The position numbers and the translations under genes are program-made. From Euryodendron excelsum (lineage: Eukaryota > Streptophyta > Magnoliopsida > Ericales > Pentaphylacaceae), in NCBI GenBank assembly GCA_033060915.1, contig CM065390.1:15925001-15989000 (forward strand): a DNA stretch of 64,000 nucleotides. The letters are read 5' to 3'. Positions 24,011-35,949 of the stretch are shown here, one piece after another. Below the pieces are notes generated by a model. The model did no database searches. It was given only the letters and a program-made list of their open reading frames with translations, and was not told the DNA's origin. The number at the start of each line of letters is the position of its first letter. Positions within the stretch are counted from its first letter, which is position 1.

Positions 24011-25027
24011 TTACGCGCCACCGTCTCTGGCGGGAGCTTCAAGCTCTCCGCTACCTGAAGAGGCGCCGCTTTCAGCTCTGGTCCTTAGCCACTCGACGAT
24101 CACCCCAAACACCAACTCAACATTCTCGTCCGGCTCACCAATCAGCTGGTGCCACATTCCCGGAAACATGCGTATCGTCTTGTCCTTGCTCGACGCGAGA
24201 CGATATAGCTCCTCGGCGCACTTCGGATCGCACACGACGTCTTCGCCGCCGTGGACGATCAGAAAAGGCACCTCCACCTCGGCGAACCTCGACTGTACCT
24301 CCCTGCACACCCTGAGGAGCTCAAGCGCAGTTGACGCGCGTGGCCTAACCTTGCTCCGCCGTGGGCTCGCGTTTGCCAACTTCCGCTTCCATTCCACCTT
24401 GTACGACACCTCCGGAATTGACCCCCGAGTGGGGACCACCTGCCACGTCGGCACCACCGCAGCGACGATTGACAGAAAATGTTCCAGCGGCCACGGCGGT
24501 TTAAACTTGTCACTGATTCCGTACATTGCGCCATTGAGGACAAGCCCGTCGTATGGCCGGCTTGAGCCACCGCGCCGAAGAGTGATGAGGAGCGCGATTG
24601 CTCCGCCGAGGGACTCGGAGTAGATGAAGGAGGGAAGCGACGGCGAGTGTCGAGCACGGAAGGAGTCGAAGAAGGAGATGCAGTCGTCGACGACGGGCTT
24701 GATGTCAGGGATGTGGTAGACGAGGCCGTCAGAGAAGCCGTGGCCCTGGTGGTCGATGGCACACGTGGCGAACCCGGACTTGGCGAAGAGCACGGCGGTG
24801 AGCTCTATGAACCAGCTGGACTCGCCAGTGTAGCCATGGACGAGGGCGACGGTGCCAACGATCTTGGTCGGCGGCAGTGGAGTCCACCATTGGGTGAAGA
24901 GCTTCAAGCCCCTGGGGTTAGTGACATACTCGGACGAGTGAGTCACCGAGTGCCGAGCGTAGAACTCGGCCGGTGTAAGCGAGCCCAATGGGCTCTTCTC
25001 GTTGGCCTCCGCCACCGGGTGCACCAT
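24011..25027 (-). CDS. Alpha/beta hydrolase, monoacylglycerol lipase (lysophospholipase-like) family, intronless
   Basis: The 338-residue protein belongs to the plant MAGL/lysophospholipase-like serine hydrolases, which cleave monoacylglycerol, lysophospholipid or related esters; the true substrate cannot be read from sequence. It shows the oxyanion-side HGYTGESSWF (residues 64-73), DHQGHGFSDG (92-101), and a nucleophile in SESLGG (Ser139), where the usual GxSxG has Ser at the first position, as often in this family. It also shows an acid in GGEDVVCDP (Asp263) and a catalytic His in MWHQL (His293). There is no signal peptide, so it is probably cytosolic or peripheral on membranes. It is a single exon, strongly GC-rich with GC-ending codons in an AT-rich setting, which also produces long antisense open frames. 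The start at 25027 gives a normal family length. Confidence 0.93.
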   Translation of the reverse strand: MVHPVAEANEKSPLGSLTPAEFYARHSVTHSSEYVTNPRGLKLFTQWWTPLPPTKIVGTVALVHGYTGESSWFIELTAVLFAKSGFATCAIDHQGHGFSDGLVYHIPDIKPVVDDCISFFDSFRARHSPSLPSFIYSESLGGAIALLITLRRGGSSRPYDGLVLNGAMYGISDKFKPPWPLEHFLSIVAAVVPTWQVVPTRGSIPEVSYKVEWKRKLANASPRRSKVRPRASTALELLRVCREVQSRFAEVEVPFLIVHGGEDVVCDPKCAEELYRLASSKDKTIRMFPGMWHQLIGEPDENVELVFGVIVEWLRTRAESGASSGSGELEAPARDGGA

Positions 25028-25082
25028 TTCTGCTAAAATGCACTGCGATAGACAGGATACATAGTTGTCCGAAGTTCCGAAC

Positions 25083-25089
25083 TATATAC
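25083..25089 (-). promoter_or_regulatory. Candidate TATA box of the hydrolase gene
   Basis: The minus strand reads AGTATATAGT about 55-60 bases upstream of the ATG, followed by a CT-rich leader region. Motif and distance only. Confidence 0.4.
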
Positions 25090-25129
25090 TGTGAGAGTGC
25101 GAGAGAGAGAGAGAGGGGTTATAGAGTGA

Positions 25130-27193
25130 ATTTCAGTACATGGTAGCTAAGATGGGACATCTCGGCAAGCTGATCTGGGCCCCTGAGTAATGAATCGTTG
25201 TCCCCTTCCTGATTTGGACGCTACGCCCCCTGCAGCAGAACACGTGTCAAAATAAAAGTTTTCATCACATCCGTACTTTTTCAGAAAAAAGTAGGGGTGT
25301 GCAGGTCCCCGGGTGTCCATCAGTTTTGATGAGGACTCAGCAGCAAAACCCATCGGTACTGTCAGATGTCTCACTGATTTGATAAGTCAGGACAAGATTT
25401 TCTTAACGCTGTGTGGATAAAATATTTAGTCATAGGAAAAAAACGGAAAATAAAAACGAGAGAAAAAAATAAATATAACAAAATAAAAAATACTCTCTTA
25501 CTTTATTTTTTTTGTCTCATATATTTTTTACATTTATTTTTTTTTGATAAATTCATATTCCAAACACAACATTAATATTTTATCATATTAATTTTCTTTT
25601 AAATATGTATTTTCTTCAATTTGAATTGTAAGAATTCTTTTGTAACATATATGTGGTACATACTGTTTGACCATAAATTTGTATTCATTTATTTTTATTT
25701 TAATATTTTTATAGATATAATAATCTCATAAATTGTGCTTAAAATATGGAAAGAGTTTAAAAAAATTAATAATAGCAATTAAATACTTGATAGTAAGGTG
25801 TAATATCACATAAACAAATATGAGAAATTCCTCCAATCTAGACTAATGGAACTCATTATCCTTTATTTTTTTCGAACTCATCAATACACTTGCATTTAAG
25901 AAAATTTTAAATGGTAAATCAATGAAATTACCAATAAAAAAACAAAAATTTAAATCACTATGACTGGTTTTTACAGTATCAATACTCAAGAATTAGAATA
26001 GAAGTAAAATTCAGTGGTAAGAAATTTTTTGACTATTTTGCAAAATTACCTTTTAATAGAATGAAAGTGAAAAAGTTTTTTTTTTTTTTTTTTTTTACTG
26101 TTGAATACAATTCAAATAGACTTTTAAGTTTTATTTGGGGTGAATTGTTGTTAATTATTTTTAAGCCCTTTTTATCAAGCCAATGGGTTACATCGGGCTT
26201 TTAAGTTTCAAGCAAGACTTAACTTTATCGACAAGAAAAGAAAAGGAAAATAAAATCTTATTACTAAAAAGTGCGAGTCTGGCCATATGTTTCCTTAAAA
26301 TTACAAGGTAAAACATATTTTCTCAAAACCTTTTTCACAAAAAAAATACAAAGTACCCCATAAAACTGAAGACTAATTTGCCCAGGCCTTCTGTTGACAT
26401 GGCTCTACACCAGGGACAATTGTTTAGCGTAAAGTAGTATTAATTACTGTTACTCAGATTTAGCATTACAGTATGATCCTTATCACTATACAGTACATAG
26501 AAGGTAAAATATCATAATATAAGTAATATCTAAATAGTTTAATTTTAATATACTGATAGTTTGAATTTTTTTTACATAAGCAGGCATTAGAATACGATAT
26601 GTGTTTATAAGTTTTACTTTTTTATGTTGTACTTAAATTCTAAACGACACGTATTATACTCTGGTATTTTATTTGTGTAAAAATATTTTACACTATCAGT
26701 GCATCAAAACTAAACTCATATCTAAAAACAATAATACTACTTACCTATTCAACTTGTTTTTTCCCCTACCACAGACTTCATTCTTATCCCAAAAAAACAA
26801 AATACTAACGGTCAATCAGACCTATATATAGAAAAAAAAAAAGTCACTGGATGAGTATCATACTACGTGGTCTTGAAGAGTAAGATGTATACAGTTTTAT
26901 TCTTGCATTGGAAGAAACTGAATTTATGTTGAATCCACAATGTCTAAGTCGCAATTGATCAATTTTATGATTAAAATTGGTGACATTTAGGGATAGAATT
27001 AAAATTTTATTTTGAGAGGCGTCAAAACTTTTAACAAAATTTTTCACTTACAGAAAATCTATTTTTATAAAATTTTTATATTAAAATGATATGGCAGTAG
27101 CACTTTTGAAATTATAAGTCAAAATAGTGAGTTTTTGGTTTGAAATAAAAAAAACCACAAATAATTACATGTTTGGATGGAGGGTACCCCAAG
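25130..27193. other. Intergenic, AT-rich
   Basis: No gene recognised. It holds a family 2 MITE-like block at 25408-25571, a poly-T tract at about 26071-26095 and part of a family 1 MITE near 27040-27170. Confidence 0.45.
25408..25571. mobile_element. MITE-like element, family 2
   Basis: The left end AACGCTGTGTGGATAAAAT and the right end TTCATATTCCAAACACAAC are inverted partners. The interior is A-rich on the left half and T-rich on the right half, as in the other copies. Confidence 0.5.
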
Positions 27194-28726
27194 TAGAGAT
27201 GGCCATGGCCCAAGAGCCCGATAGGCCAGCCTAAAAGTTATAGGGCTTGAGAATTTTTTTAGGTCTAACTAATTTAATGGGCAAGTCTGAGAATTGTCTT
27301 TCAAATCCAACCCAACCCAAAATATATATAAAATATTATTTTTTATATTTTAATATATATATATATATGTAATTAAATTTTATGTTATTTCATATTATTT
27401 ATAGAGAATAAAATTATATATTATGTAACACCATGTAATTGGCTAAATTTTGTAACATATTTTATTCTTTGTAATTTGGGGGTGTTAGTGTGTTCATCAC
27501 AAGTATTTAGGATGCACTTAATATATATTCATTTGAGCTCGTGCTAAGAGAGTTTTAGATGATACATATAATATTTACTTTTGGACTTCGACGGACGTCA
27601 ATAGCTCTCGATAGAATAAACAGATTAGGTGTATTTCTGTTCAAGATTTCGATAGATTTTGAGAGACGTCAATGGAAGAAACAGTGAAAGGTGTAAATCT
27701 ACTGAAAATGTCGTTGGACCTCACTAGATTTTGAGACATCTCGATGGAAAAAACAGTGTACCCCGATTTGAAGATTTAGACCTTGCAAGACCTCGGCGGA
27801 CGTCGCGCTTGCAAGGTTTGCGAGATTTAAACCTTAGGGACTTGCGCTGCAAAATCTTTTTGATCATTTTAGAAGTCCAGAAACCCTAATTTGACTCATT
27901 TATAAATTTGAGGTTATGGGAAGGTTAAAATACAAGGTTAAGGAGGTCAAAACACATTTAAAAGAATCGATTGCATAATTACTTTAGATTTAAAGGGTTT
28001 TTTTTTATGAGAGTGGAGCTGCTGCGAAAATTATTCTAAAGATTTCTACATATCTTAAAGAGACTCTCAACTAGATTCATAGCAAGATCAACCTTCATCC
28101 TCGATTAGTTGATGTCTTAGAAGAGTTCAAAATGGTAGTAGATTTAAGTTCAGCTCTTAGAGAATTTTAGAGGTGTTGTGAAACTCGACATTCAATCAAG
28201 TATTGAAGAAGCGTATCGAGTGATAAATACGTGATCGTAAAATTCGATCAATACAAGAAGAGTACACCTGCAAGCGCGTAAATTCGGCACCCGTGGATTG
28301 AAAGAATATAGAGTTGGATTGAAAGTTGAATTTTTTATATTCTTTTTTGATAGTACTTGGTTAGCTGAACTATGTTCCGTGATTTTTTACCCAAGTTGAA
28401 TTTTTCATGCTAAAATATCGTGTATCTTGTCTTATGTGTGACTACTTACATATCTTCTTTTAACATACGAATATTACTTGCATTGGATTAAAGGATTATG
28501 ATTAAAATTGATTAGTTGAATTATAACCAATGCAAACAATCCTCCAAAAGGTATTTTTGTAAATTCATATATTCGGAATCACAGTTTATATTTTTTTTAT
28601 TAAACAAATTTTATGTTAAATGGATGGATTTGAGAATGTAATTTTTTTAATTAGACGGGTTTAAAATTTAGTTTTGGATCCAATGAAAAAGTAGACTAGA
28701 TCCGTCCCGCCTAACGTGAACCCCTA
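27194..28726. mobile_element. Larger hAT-like element of the 7540 family with an internal insertion
   Basis: Both ends resemble the 7540-7893 element: TAGAGATGGCCATGGCCC on the left and TAGGGGTTCACGTTAGGCG on the right (opposite strand). Internal blocks GAATTTTTTTAGG and TTCATTGGATCC are also shared. About 1.1 kb between roughly 27424 and 28570 is absent from the short copy. That insert begins TGTAACACCATGTAATTGGC, an LTR-like start, but I could not find a clean right border or target duplication, so its nature is open. Confidence 0.5.
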
Positions 28727-29810
28727 CCCCCGGGTCTGTTACTCACTTGGATTTTTTCGATTGTATCTCTCGTTGAGCTTTGCTTCATTTCCCAAATAAA
28801 AAAAAAAAAAAAAAGTATTAGGAAGCAAGGCTCAATGTACTATATGAAAAATAAAACTAGTTTCTATTTAGTATCAACAAAGTATGAAAAAAACAAATGA
28901 CGTCTTAGACAAAAATGGTTAGAAACTTAGAACTCACAATGCGCTGTACAAATTTTTTTATATTTTATTGGATTAGGGCTTGAAAAGGATTTTAAAGTAT
29001 GATGGGTGTTCATAGAATAAATTTTTACTAAAATATTATTTACCGAAATATTATACATATAGTGTGTATGTATATATGTATATGTATATGTATATTATAT
29101 ACAAGAGGGTTTGAGTCGTTTGACAAAAGCCGAGAATGCCATGGCCCATGACATCCCTCACCCACAAAGTAGTTCCGCCCCTAGTGATATTGTTCATCGG
29201 GAAGCAATTATGAACTCATGTGGCATCAGAACCAGTTAATTAACACAACACTTCGTCAAGAGAACGAATTCTATGACTTTTATTTGTAGAAGCAAATTCT
29301 CAGTTTTGTTCTTCTTCAACACAGGCTGAAAGCAGACCAAGCAATGTTAGAAGGATCTAATTCAAGCAATTTGAGCAGCATCAATGTGATGCATGCAAAT
29401 CTTGCTAAGATTCCAGAATAGTATCTCGCAAAAGGGCAAGTATCAGAAAAAAAAACAGAACGCGAACTTATTATTGATCTAGGACATAATTTCGTGACTA
29501 GAATTAGTGATTGATGCAAGTTGCATAGACTTGAACTTCGTGGAGAAAGTGGACGTGGGCAAGGGCAATAAGTGAAAAAAAAAAAAAGTGACCGTCTAAG
29601 AATCGTTCGAAATTTAGTGGGTCTATAGAAAGCGACTTTTTGAGCAAAATTATTAGACATTGACTGATAAAAATTTAGCCAAATTTCATTGTTTCAGCTT
29701 TTTAGGGGTCAGATTCATATTTTAGTTTTTTTTTTACCATTTTAGGAAACTTTTAGAATTTTCACTTTTGTCTGGTGTTTTTTTTTTTTTATAGAGAGGA
29801 GTACTTATGA

Positions 29811-29880
29811 CAGTCGCGACTGTCCGGTACTCACCACTGAATGGTTGCCACAGCAGGTGAGCGTTAGACAGTTGCGACTG
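29811..29880. repeat. 70-bp imperfect hairpin starting with a perfect 12-bp palindrome
   Basis: CAGTCGCGACTG at 29811-29822 is a perfect palindrome. The block to 29835 (with GGTACTCACC) pairs with 29854-29880 (GGTGAGCGTTAGACAG, then TTGCGACTG). The GC content stands out from the AT-rich flanks. Confidence 0.65.
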
Positions 29881-30569
29881 CAATTTGTATTTTTCTTTTA
29901 TAAAATAATTCTTTTAAGTGTCTAATGACTCTAATATTTAAATTTGAATTTTGACTCGAATTTGTTATGTTTCATAATTTTTCTTACTTTTCTAAATTTT
30001 TTCTAATTAAGTTCTAATTAGGCAAATATGTTTCATAATTTTTTTGTAGATTTAATAACAGAGAATTTGCTTGAGTGACAATTTGGCAAATCTTAGTTTG
30101 ACAGTGGATAGGTTTGATAATTTAGCATAATCACTTTCGAAAATAAATAAAACAATCACAATCATGAACCACCATTATCTATGTTCTTGTTTCCCTCTCT
30201 ACACTTTGTCTGGCCATCTAGATTGTCCAACATGTCTGTTAATCAATCACATTATTAATCTCAACACAAATTTCCTCTAATAATGACCAATCTTCTCTCA
30301 GAACGGGGTTGAATTAAACACCAAGTTGATTCAATTAACATTTTAAACCTTCATATTCATAAAAATAAAAACCAAAACATTCAAATATGCAGACTTATCT
30401 TTTACTTTTATTTCTAAACCACATATAAGTCTATGGACTTTGCAACAATGGACTGAAATAAGTTCAAGACAGAACAAAGGCGAGGCAAGCTCAAATGAAT
30501 GAACAAGAAACAAAAAAAGGAACCTCAATGCAAGCATTTTTTTGTTTTTTTTTGGGCGCCAAATGAGTA

Positions 30570-30776
30570 ATGTTATGCAACTAGAATTTTTACACAAAAC
30601 ATACTAAATAATATGATTGTTTATGATTCTTTAATCTCAAACTAAAATACTCATTATTTTAGCTGATAATTCTAAAAGTGTCATTGTCACTGTCACTGCC
30701 ACATCATGTGGTAGAGTTCTTTGTAATATCAGTAATTAGTTATCATACATAATTCCGTGACTAAAAATGCTATTAT
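30570..30776. mobile_element. MITE, family 1
   Basis: The left end GTAATGTTATGCAACTAG pairs with a right end that reads TAATAGCATTTTTAGTCACG on the opposite strand. The interior has the family blocks AATCTCAAACTAAAATACTC and CCACATCATGTGG. Confidence 0.5.
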
Positions 30777-31603
30777 TAAAGGGCATCTTGGTGGATTTTT
30801 TGCTGGTAAGTTCACAACTCAAACACATAATTTTATACACTTTTTCTTTATGTATATTATTATCGCTTTGAAAAAAGGCCAATATATCAAGAAATTATTC
30901 AGTGCTCTAGTAACATTACGTGTCCTTACTCTTCCTCTCACATGAGATGTGTTCCTTACCTACTAGGTGGAATATTTGATCCCACATAACACGAAACTCT
31001 ATTTTTATATGAGAAGTAGAACAAGTATGACGTGATTAACTAAGAGCACTTAATAATTTTACCACCATATCAATGCCCATTATGAACAAGTGCCACTGGT
31101 AACTGGTAAGTCAGTATTGGAGGTATTTATATTTTTTTTTTGGTAGATTGGTAAATAAATTCACTCAACAAAACTTTCACTTCATCCAGAGATACAGTCA
31201 AAATGTTAGAATCTTACGAAGAAGACATTACTCATGGGACTATATTGATGCGGTGTGTCGTTTCATCCATATTATGTCACTTTGAAGTTTTTCTTATGAT
31301 GGGAGTTTTAAAATTTTCAAATCTTCCTATTAAGCTATAATAACCTTATAATCTCTCCCATTATGGTGACCGGTCTTGTGACACTTTTTCTTAAAGATAA
31401 ATGAGCACACTGTATCAAATAAATAAACCGTTACATCACATAGATATAATAACGTGATGTGACGAGCAAGACAATTTATCTTAATGAATTGAGATTACTC
31501 AACTAAAAATTAAGACCTTAGTATGTTCATTATGTAAAGCTCCACGAATTTAGAGAAAGTATATGGAGCAGAGCTTGAAACCCAAGCTCATTTGTTCTAT
31601 GAA

Positions 31604-31765
31604 TAATGTTATATAATTAAATAATTCATACAAAATTTATCACAAAATAACGTTATTAAATGAGAGCGGTTCATTTTAAACTAAACATTCACTAAAATGA
31701 TTCTTAATTATAAAAATATTAATAGCACATAATTATGATAAAATTTTCTAGAAAAATGGTATGTT
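31604..31765. mobile_element. MITE, family 1
   Basis: The left end GAATAATGTTATATAAT with ATTCATACAAAATTTATC faces a right end GATAAAATTTTCTAGAAAAA. The middle has TTCATTTTAAACTAAACATT, as in its relatives. Confidence 0.5.
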
Positions 31766-31979
31766 TCCTCGTACTATTCATGAGAAATTAAGAGGAAGTC
31801 CATCATCGCAATTGAATCACTCGACAATCATGTAGCATAATTTATAAAGCATATTAATTCATCGAAACCCAATTCAAAAATAGGAACAGCAAATAACCAT
31901 ATCAATATGCCAATATATGTATTATATATATATATATATAGCCACATATATGTAACTGGGAAAGAAAAGGGGTACCTAC

Positions 31980-32259
31980 CTCCAAAGCAGAAACAACAGT
32001 AACAGCAAGAAAGGATCATGAGCAGCTCTCGGCACAAGACGAGGGCCCCACCCGCATGGTTCTTTGACTTAACAACACCTTCACTTTGGTTATTCTCAGT
32101 ATCATCTAAGAGTTTCTGCTGATCAATAGCCGTGGTGGTGGTGGTGGGAGATTGGCCTTGCTGCTTCTCGCTGTTCATTCTATGGAGGTTCCAATCTAGT
32201 TTCTCCAGGTACGCCAGCTTGAACGACTCCCTGATCTTCCTCGATGGCCATATATGCAT
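31980..32259 (-). CDS. Unidentified small protein with Cys-rich hydrophobic end, first exon(s)
   Basis: From an ATG at 32259 the frame reads MHIWPSRKIRESFKLAYLEK, then LDWNLHRMNSEKQQ, a Thr-rich linker, KNHAGGALVLCRELLMILS and CCYCCFCFGG. It then meets a strong donor (GAG|GTAGGT) at 31980, in phase 1, 93 codons in. The charged, helical N-terminus and the hydrophobic Cys cluster look like a real protein. The sequence after the donor is low-complexity and does not look coding. A short last exon is expected further left but I could not place it. No family function is recognised. An upstream in-frame ATG exists at 32331, but it would add only GA-repeat-encoded residues. Confidence 0.5.
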
Positions 32260-32339
32260 CTCTCTCTCCCCCCCTCTGTCTCTCTCTCTCTCTACGTATA
32301 TATACGGATGTCTATAGCTTCCAAGTTTCAACTATGAAC

Positions 32340-34455
32340 TTCTTTGCTGAGAAAAAAAAAGAGAAAGATCGACTAACATAGTAATTTATTTGTGCCTAAT
32401 TACAAGAGTTTTTACTTATTAAAAAATGTTTAATTTGAACCTCAATTATTGACTTAAGAAAAGTGAATTCGTCACTATAATTTAAAGTACTTTAATTTAT
32501 TTTTAATAACATCTAGTTTATATAATTATTACTGTAAATAAATTTAAACATGTAATCGTGATAAAAAAGTTAAATTTTAAACTCAATTTATAAAGAGAAC
32601 ACATTTAGCACATCAGTGGTGGATTAGTGTGAGCGACCATAACAACCGAAATGAAATAGTGTGGCTCAAAAAAGAAACAGGGTCTTAGACTAGTAGGTGA
32701 GGGAATGAAACAGGGTTTGAGACTAGTGGCGAGGGAATGACATCATGGGTACAACAAAACAATTTCGCAGAACTTTTTAATTTCCATTCTCTTTCTCCGG
32801 CCGTCCCATAAATATTCAATCCAACGGTCAAAACATATTAAGTTGACATGATTTTAGCTTTTGCTATTACAACATTGCCATTGTATTAATATTTTTTAAT
32901 CATGTATTTAGTTTTAATGTTTAAAGCCATACAAACTTATCATTGTGGAAAATCTTATTCGTACATAAAGTTAAGAAATCTCTATTAGAGTAATATAATA
33001 ATAGCAATTAAAAAAATGCTATTATTTATAAAGGTCAACCAAAATACTGTAGTGATGAATTTTTATGTTTTGTAATTAAGAAGCGTCATGATAGATGCTT
33101 TATGTTAAAGTAAAAGCCTCTCGTTCTGTATATAAATTTTATACGAAGTTTTTGATTGTATTACATTACTCTTTTTAAAGTTACAAATTATAATAGTGAA
33201 TGTTTTGATTTGAAATGAATTGTTCACAAACATTCACATCAATTTGTATAAAAAATTCTTCACAAAATCTCTATTTGTATAGCATTACTCTTTTTTTTTA
33301 TTTTGTCCTATCCTTTTTCTCACTTCTTTTTTCTTTCTTTTTTTTTGGTTGCTAAATAGGGGTTTCTTTCTCAACTTTTTCATTACTATTATTAACTACC
33401 ATTATTTGAGGCTCCACTTGTTCCACAAATTCAAATCTTATTTTGAACTAGCTAGTTTAAAATATATGAATTTACAAATAAGTTAATTTAAAATCTTGCG
33501 TGTGTTATTTAATTCGGGTAGGTGATGAAAATAGATTTTGAGATTCTCAAATTTTAAGGAAATTCCGAAATATTTGGATTGGTTCATTTGTACAACCAAA
33601 CACAATTAATCATTAAATTGATATATGAACCATCTGGACTTTTAAGTAAACTCCTTAAGTTAATTATTGCAAATTTTAGAATACAGTACACAATCGCATT
33701 TCTTACTTAATTATTTGGATCAGATTATTTTATCAGCTTATTTAACTAGTTTTTTTCTCTCTTTTTATTAGCTTTTAACAAAAATATCATTTTTTACATT
33801 TTTATGGACTCTTAGTTTAAACTTTTAACCTTTTTACTGAAAGCAAAAGATAATAAAAATACAATAAGCTGTTTAAATATATCAATTTATAATTTGATAT
33901 AAACAAAAGTGGGTGGTATGATGTTCATTTATTAACATGGATCTCATTGCTTTGAGATTTGGAGTGAGAAAATGAGATTATGCATATCATACATTAATCT
34001 CATTCTATTAATTCCTAATCTTTAGAGGCGGCAACCATTGTCTCTCCACTTTCAACTTACAAGTTTCACTTTCGCTTGTTATTTTCCTAAAAAAGAAAAG
34101 AACATAAAAAATTTCAATGTACATAACCATATATATTTTACAAATATGTATATAATTATATTTGTACTGCTGCATTAAATTTGCTATCCTCACTGCCTCC
34201 TTTTCCTTTCAGTAGTTCTTTTGACTAGATTTTCTTAATTATCTCACTACTCACAAAAACTAATAAAGTCAAATGTTAGTAATTATGAAATAATTGATGG
34301 CGAAAATTAAAAATAACCTTTTTGTATGTATTTTAGTACGAGAGAACTAATTTATCAGATTTTAGTAAGATAATTTTTTGTGCAACTTTGATTGCTACCA
34401 ATTTATAGAATCTCCCATCTGGTAAGCTTCAAATAATTGTACATTGATCTCACAA
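32340..34455. other. Intergenic, AT-rich
   Basis: No gene recognised. A family 1 MITE lies at 33118-33291; the rest is A/T-rich. Confidence 0.45.
33118..33291. mobile_element. MITE, family 1
   Basis: The right end, read on the opposite strand, is AGTAATGCTATACAAATAGA with TTTTTTATACAAATT, the clearest version of the family end. The left end has GTATATAAATTTTATACG. The middle has TTGATTTGAAATGAA. Confidence 0.55.
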
Positions 34456-34459
34456 CAAT

Positions 34460-34837
34460 CTAAATTGCTCTCACAATGAACATCATTGAGATACATACAA
34501 AAAAACCATGAGCAATTATACATTTTGCAATATTTTTACAAGACTCCTCAATATCTCTATTTGTAAAATTAGAGGGTGGGTTCATTTCAGAAGCAAGATG
34601 GGTAACTTTAGCCTGTAATTCTAATTCTGCCCAGACTAACTGAGCTTCTGCTGCCACTTTACCTCCTTCCTCTGTGCCATGCTGCCCAAGCCTTCGGCTC
34701 ATCCCAAAGCCCTCCAAAATTGCTGCTAATAGGGAACTTCTCTATCAGCAGAAATTTAATGTCAGATCTTAGGCATCCAAGGATTGAAATAAACTATGGC
34801 TTACTGATACGTCTGAACTGTGAATGGCACTTCTCAT
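34460..34837 (-). CDS. Hypothetical small protein, tentative two-exon model
   Basis: A minus-strand open frame ending at 34460 encodes SSLLAAILEGFGMSRRLGQH, then GTEEGGKVAAEAQLVWAELE and LQAKVTHLASEM, a plausible alpha-helical sequence, followed by a hydrophobic end (GFFVCISMMFIVRAI). A short upstream exon (34837-34805, MRSAIHSSDVS) can be joined by removing a 63-bp GT-AG interval (34804-34742), which is short for a plant intron. Further upstream, 35103 back to about 34950 also has a frame with a signal-like start (MAPITTILFWFLSYLS) and a proline run, possibly another exon of the same or a different gene. I do not recognise the family. Treat the boundaries as provisional. Confidence 0.35.
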
Positions 34838-35404
34838 AACCAAAAATAGAGAGAACTTAACTCCAAATTACCAAAGCCTAAAATCTCCAAGACGACTAGA
34901 TTCACATACAAAGCTTGCTTCTGGGCAAACAAATGAAGAACTGGTTCGCATCATATCAGGTATGGATCATATGTATAGTGTGATAATCCAAAAGCGGGGG
35001 GCGAGGTTTCCCAAGGATTTTGCGGAGGAGGAGGAGGAGGAGGAGGAGACAGAACTAATGAAAGATAAGAGAGGAACCAAAACAAAATGGTGGTGATGGG
35101 TGCCATTGTTTTTGCTTTCAACAGAGAGTTTTTCTATGGTTTGTGTGTATGTGAAGTGAAACTCTCTATGTTGCTTTTTATGGTGCTAATTGCTTAAGCT
35201 CCCAATGTTGCTTGAACTTAAAGTATTTCCATCATTTGCTTCTCCCACTGGAAAAGAATTAATTCCCTTTATATTTCTGGGTTGGAAAAGAGAGCTTTTG
35301 TTGACTAAGAGTTTCCTTTTGTGATACTTCACTTATAGCCGACAAAGACGTGGCATGAACAATAGCCAACCACCATGAGTTTACTTCACTCTAATTGATG
35401 AAGA

Positions 35405-35949
35405 CATGGGTGGACCTAGGAAGGGACGAGCAGCTGCAAGCTGCCTGAACTTGGTAATTTTTACTATTATTAAAATTTATTTATTTGAATTTATCTAATC
35501 TTAAGTTACAAATATAATATATCGCCCTTGCTGCATCTTTTTTAATGCCTATATTTGTCCCAATTAAATTTACTAATACCAAAATTTGCCCAAAAGTAAA
35601 TTTTACTAACCTCTTATTATTTGGCCAAAAGAACGGTACAATCGCAACCTTATATTCTAATATCAAAATTGTGCAGTAGTGTGGTAATTATAGAGCAATC
35701 CTTTGACTGTTACAGGTTATTTTAATTTTGGTAAGAGGCATAATTTTTCATACACAGCCTTCGCTCAAGCAACACTCTTTTTTTTTTACCTCTTTAATAT
35801 AATTATCTTTAATTATTAAAAAAAATTGTCAATTATTAAATTATTTTGTGCACAATTCTATGTATGTTTTATCACTACTGAACAAAAATCATGTGTACCA
35901 TTCTATTTAAGTTTCGCCCCACTTAACAAAAGTTTTGAATCCACCCATG
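35405..35949. mobile_element. hAT-like element, GGGCGGATCTA family, diverged copy
   Basis: The left end CATGGGTGGACCTAGGAAGG and the right end on the opposite strand (CATGGGTGGATTCAAAA) match the ends of the 1646-2325 copy, as do internal landmarks (AGCTGCCTGAACTTGGTAAT near the left, GTTTCGCCCC near the right). The target duplication is no longer clear. Confidence 0.6.

Larger units (their letters stand above)
28727..31979. other. Intergenic, AT-rich
   Basis: No gene recognised. It contains a palindromic stem (29811-29880) and family 1 MITEs at 30570-30776 and 31604-31765. Short open frames here are low-complexity. Confidence 0.45.

Noticed and set aside
24168..25036. Long open frames antisense or out of frame to the hydrolase gene (up to 167 codons)
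   Set aside because: They are by-products of GC-rich codon use in the real gene; they have no recognisable domain.
34824..35096. 90-codon plus-strand frame with a Glu run
   Set aside because: The Glu run is the complement of a proline run on the minus strand, and the peptide has no recognisable motif; the minus strand looks more protein-like.
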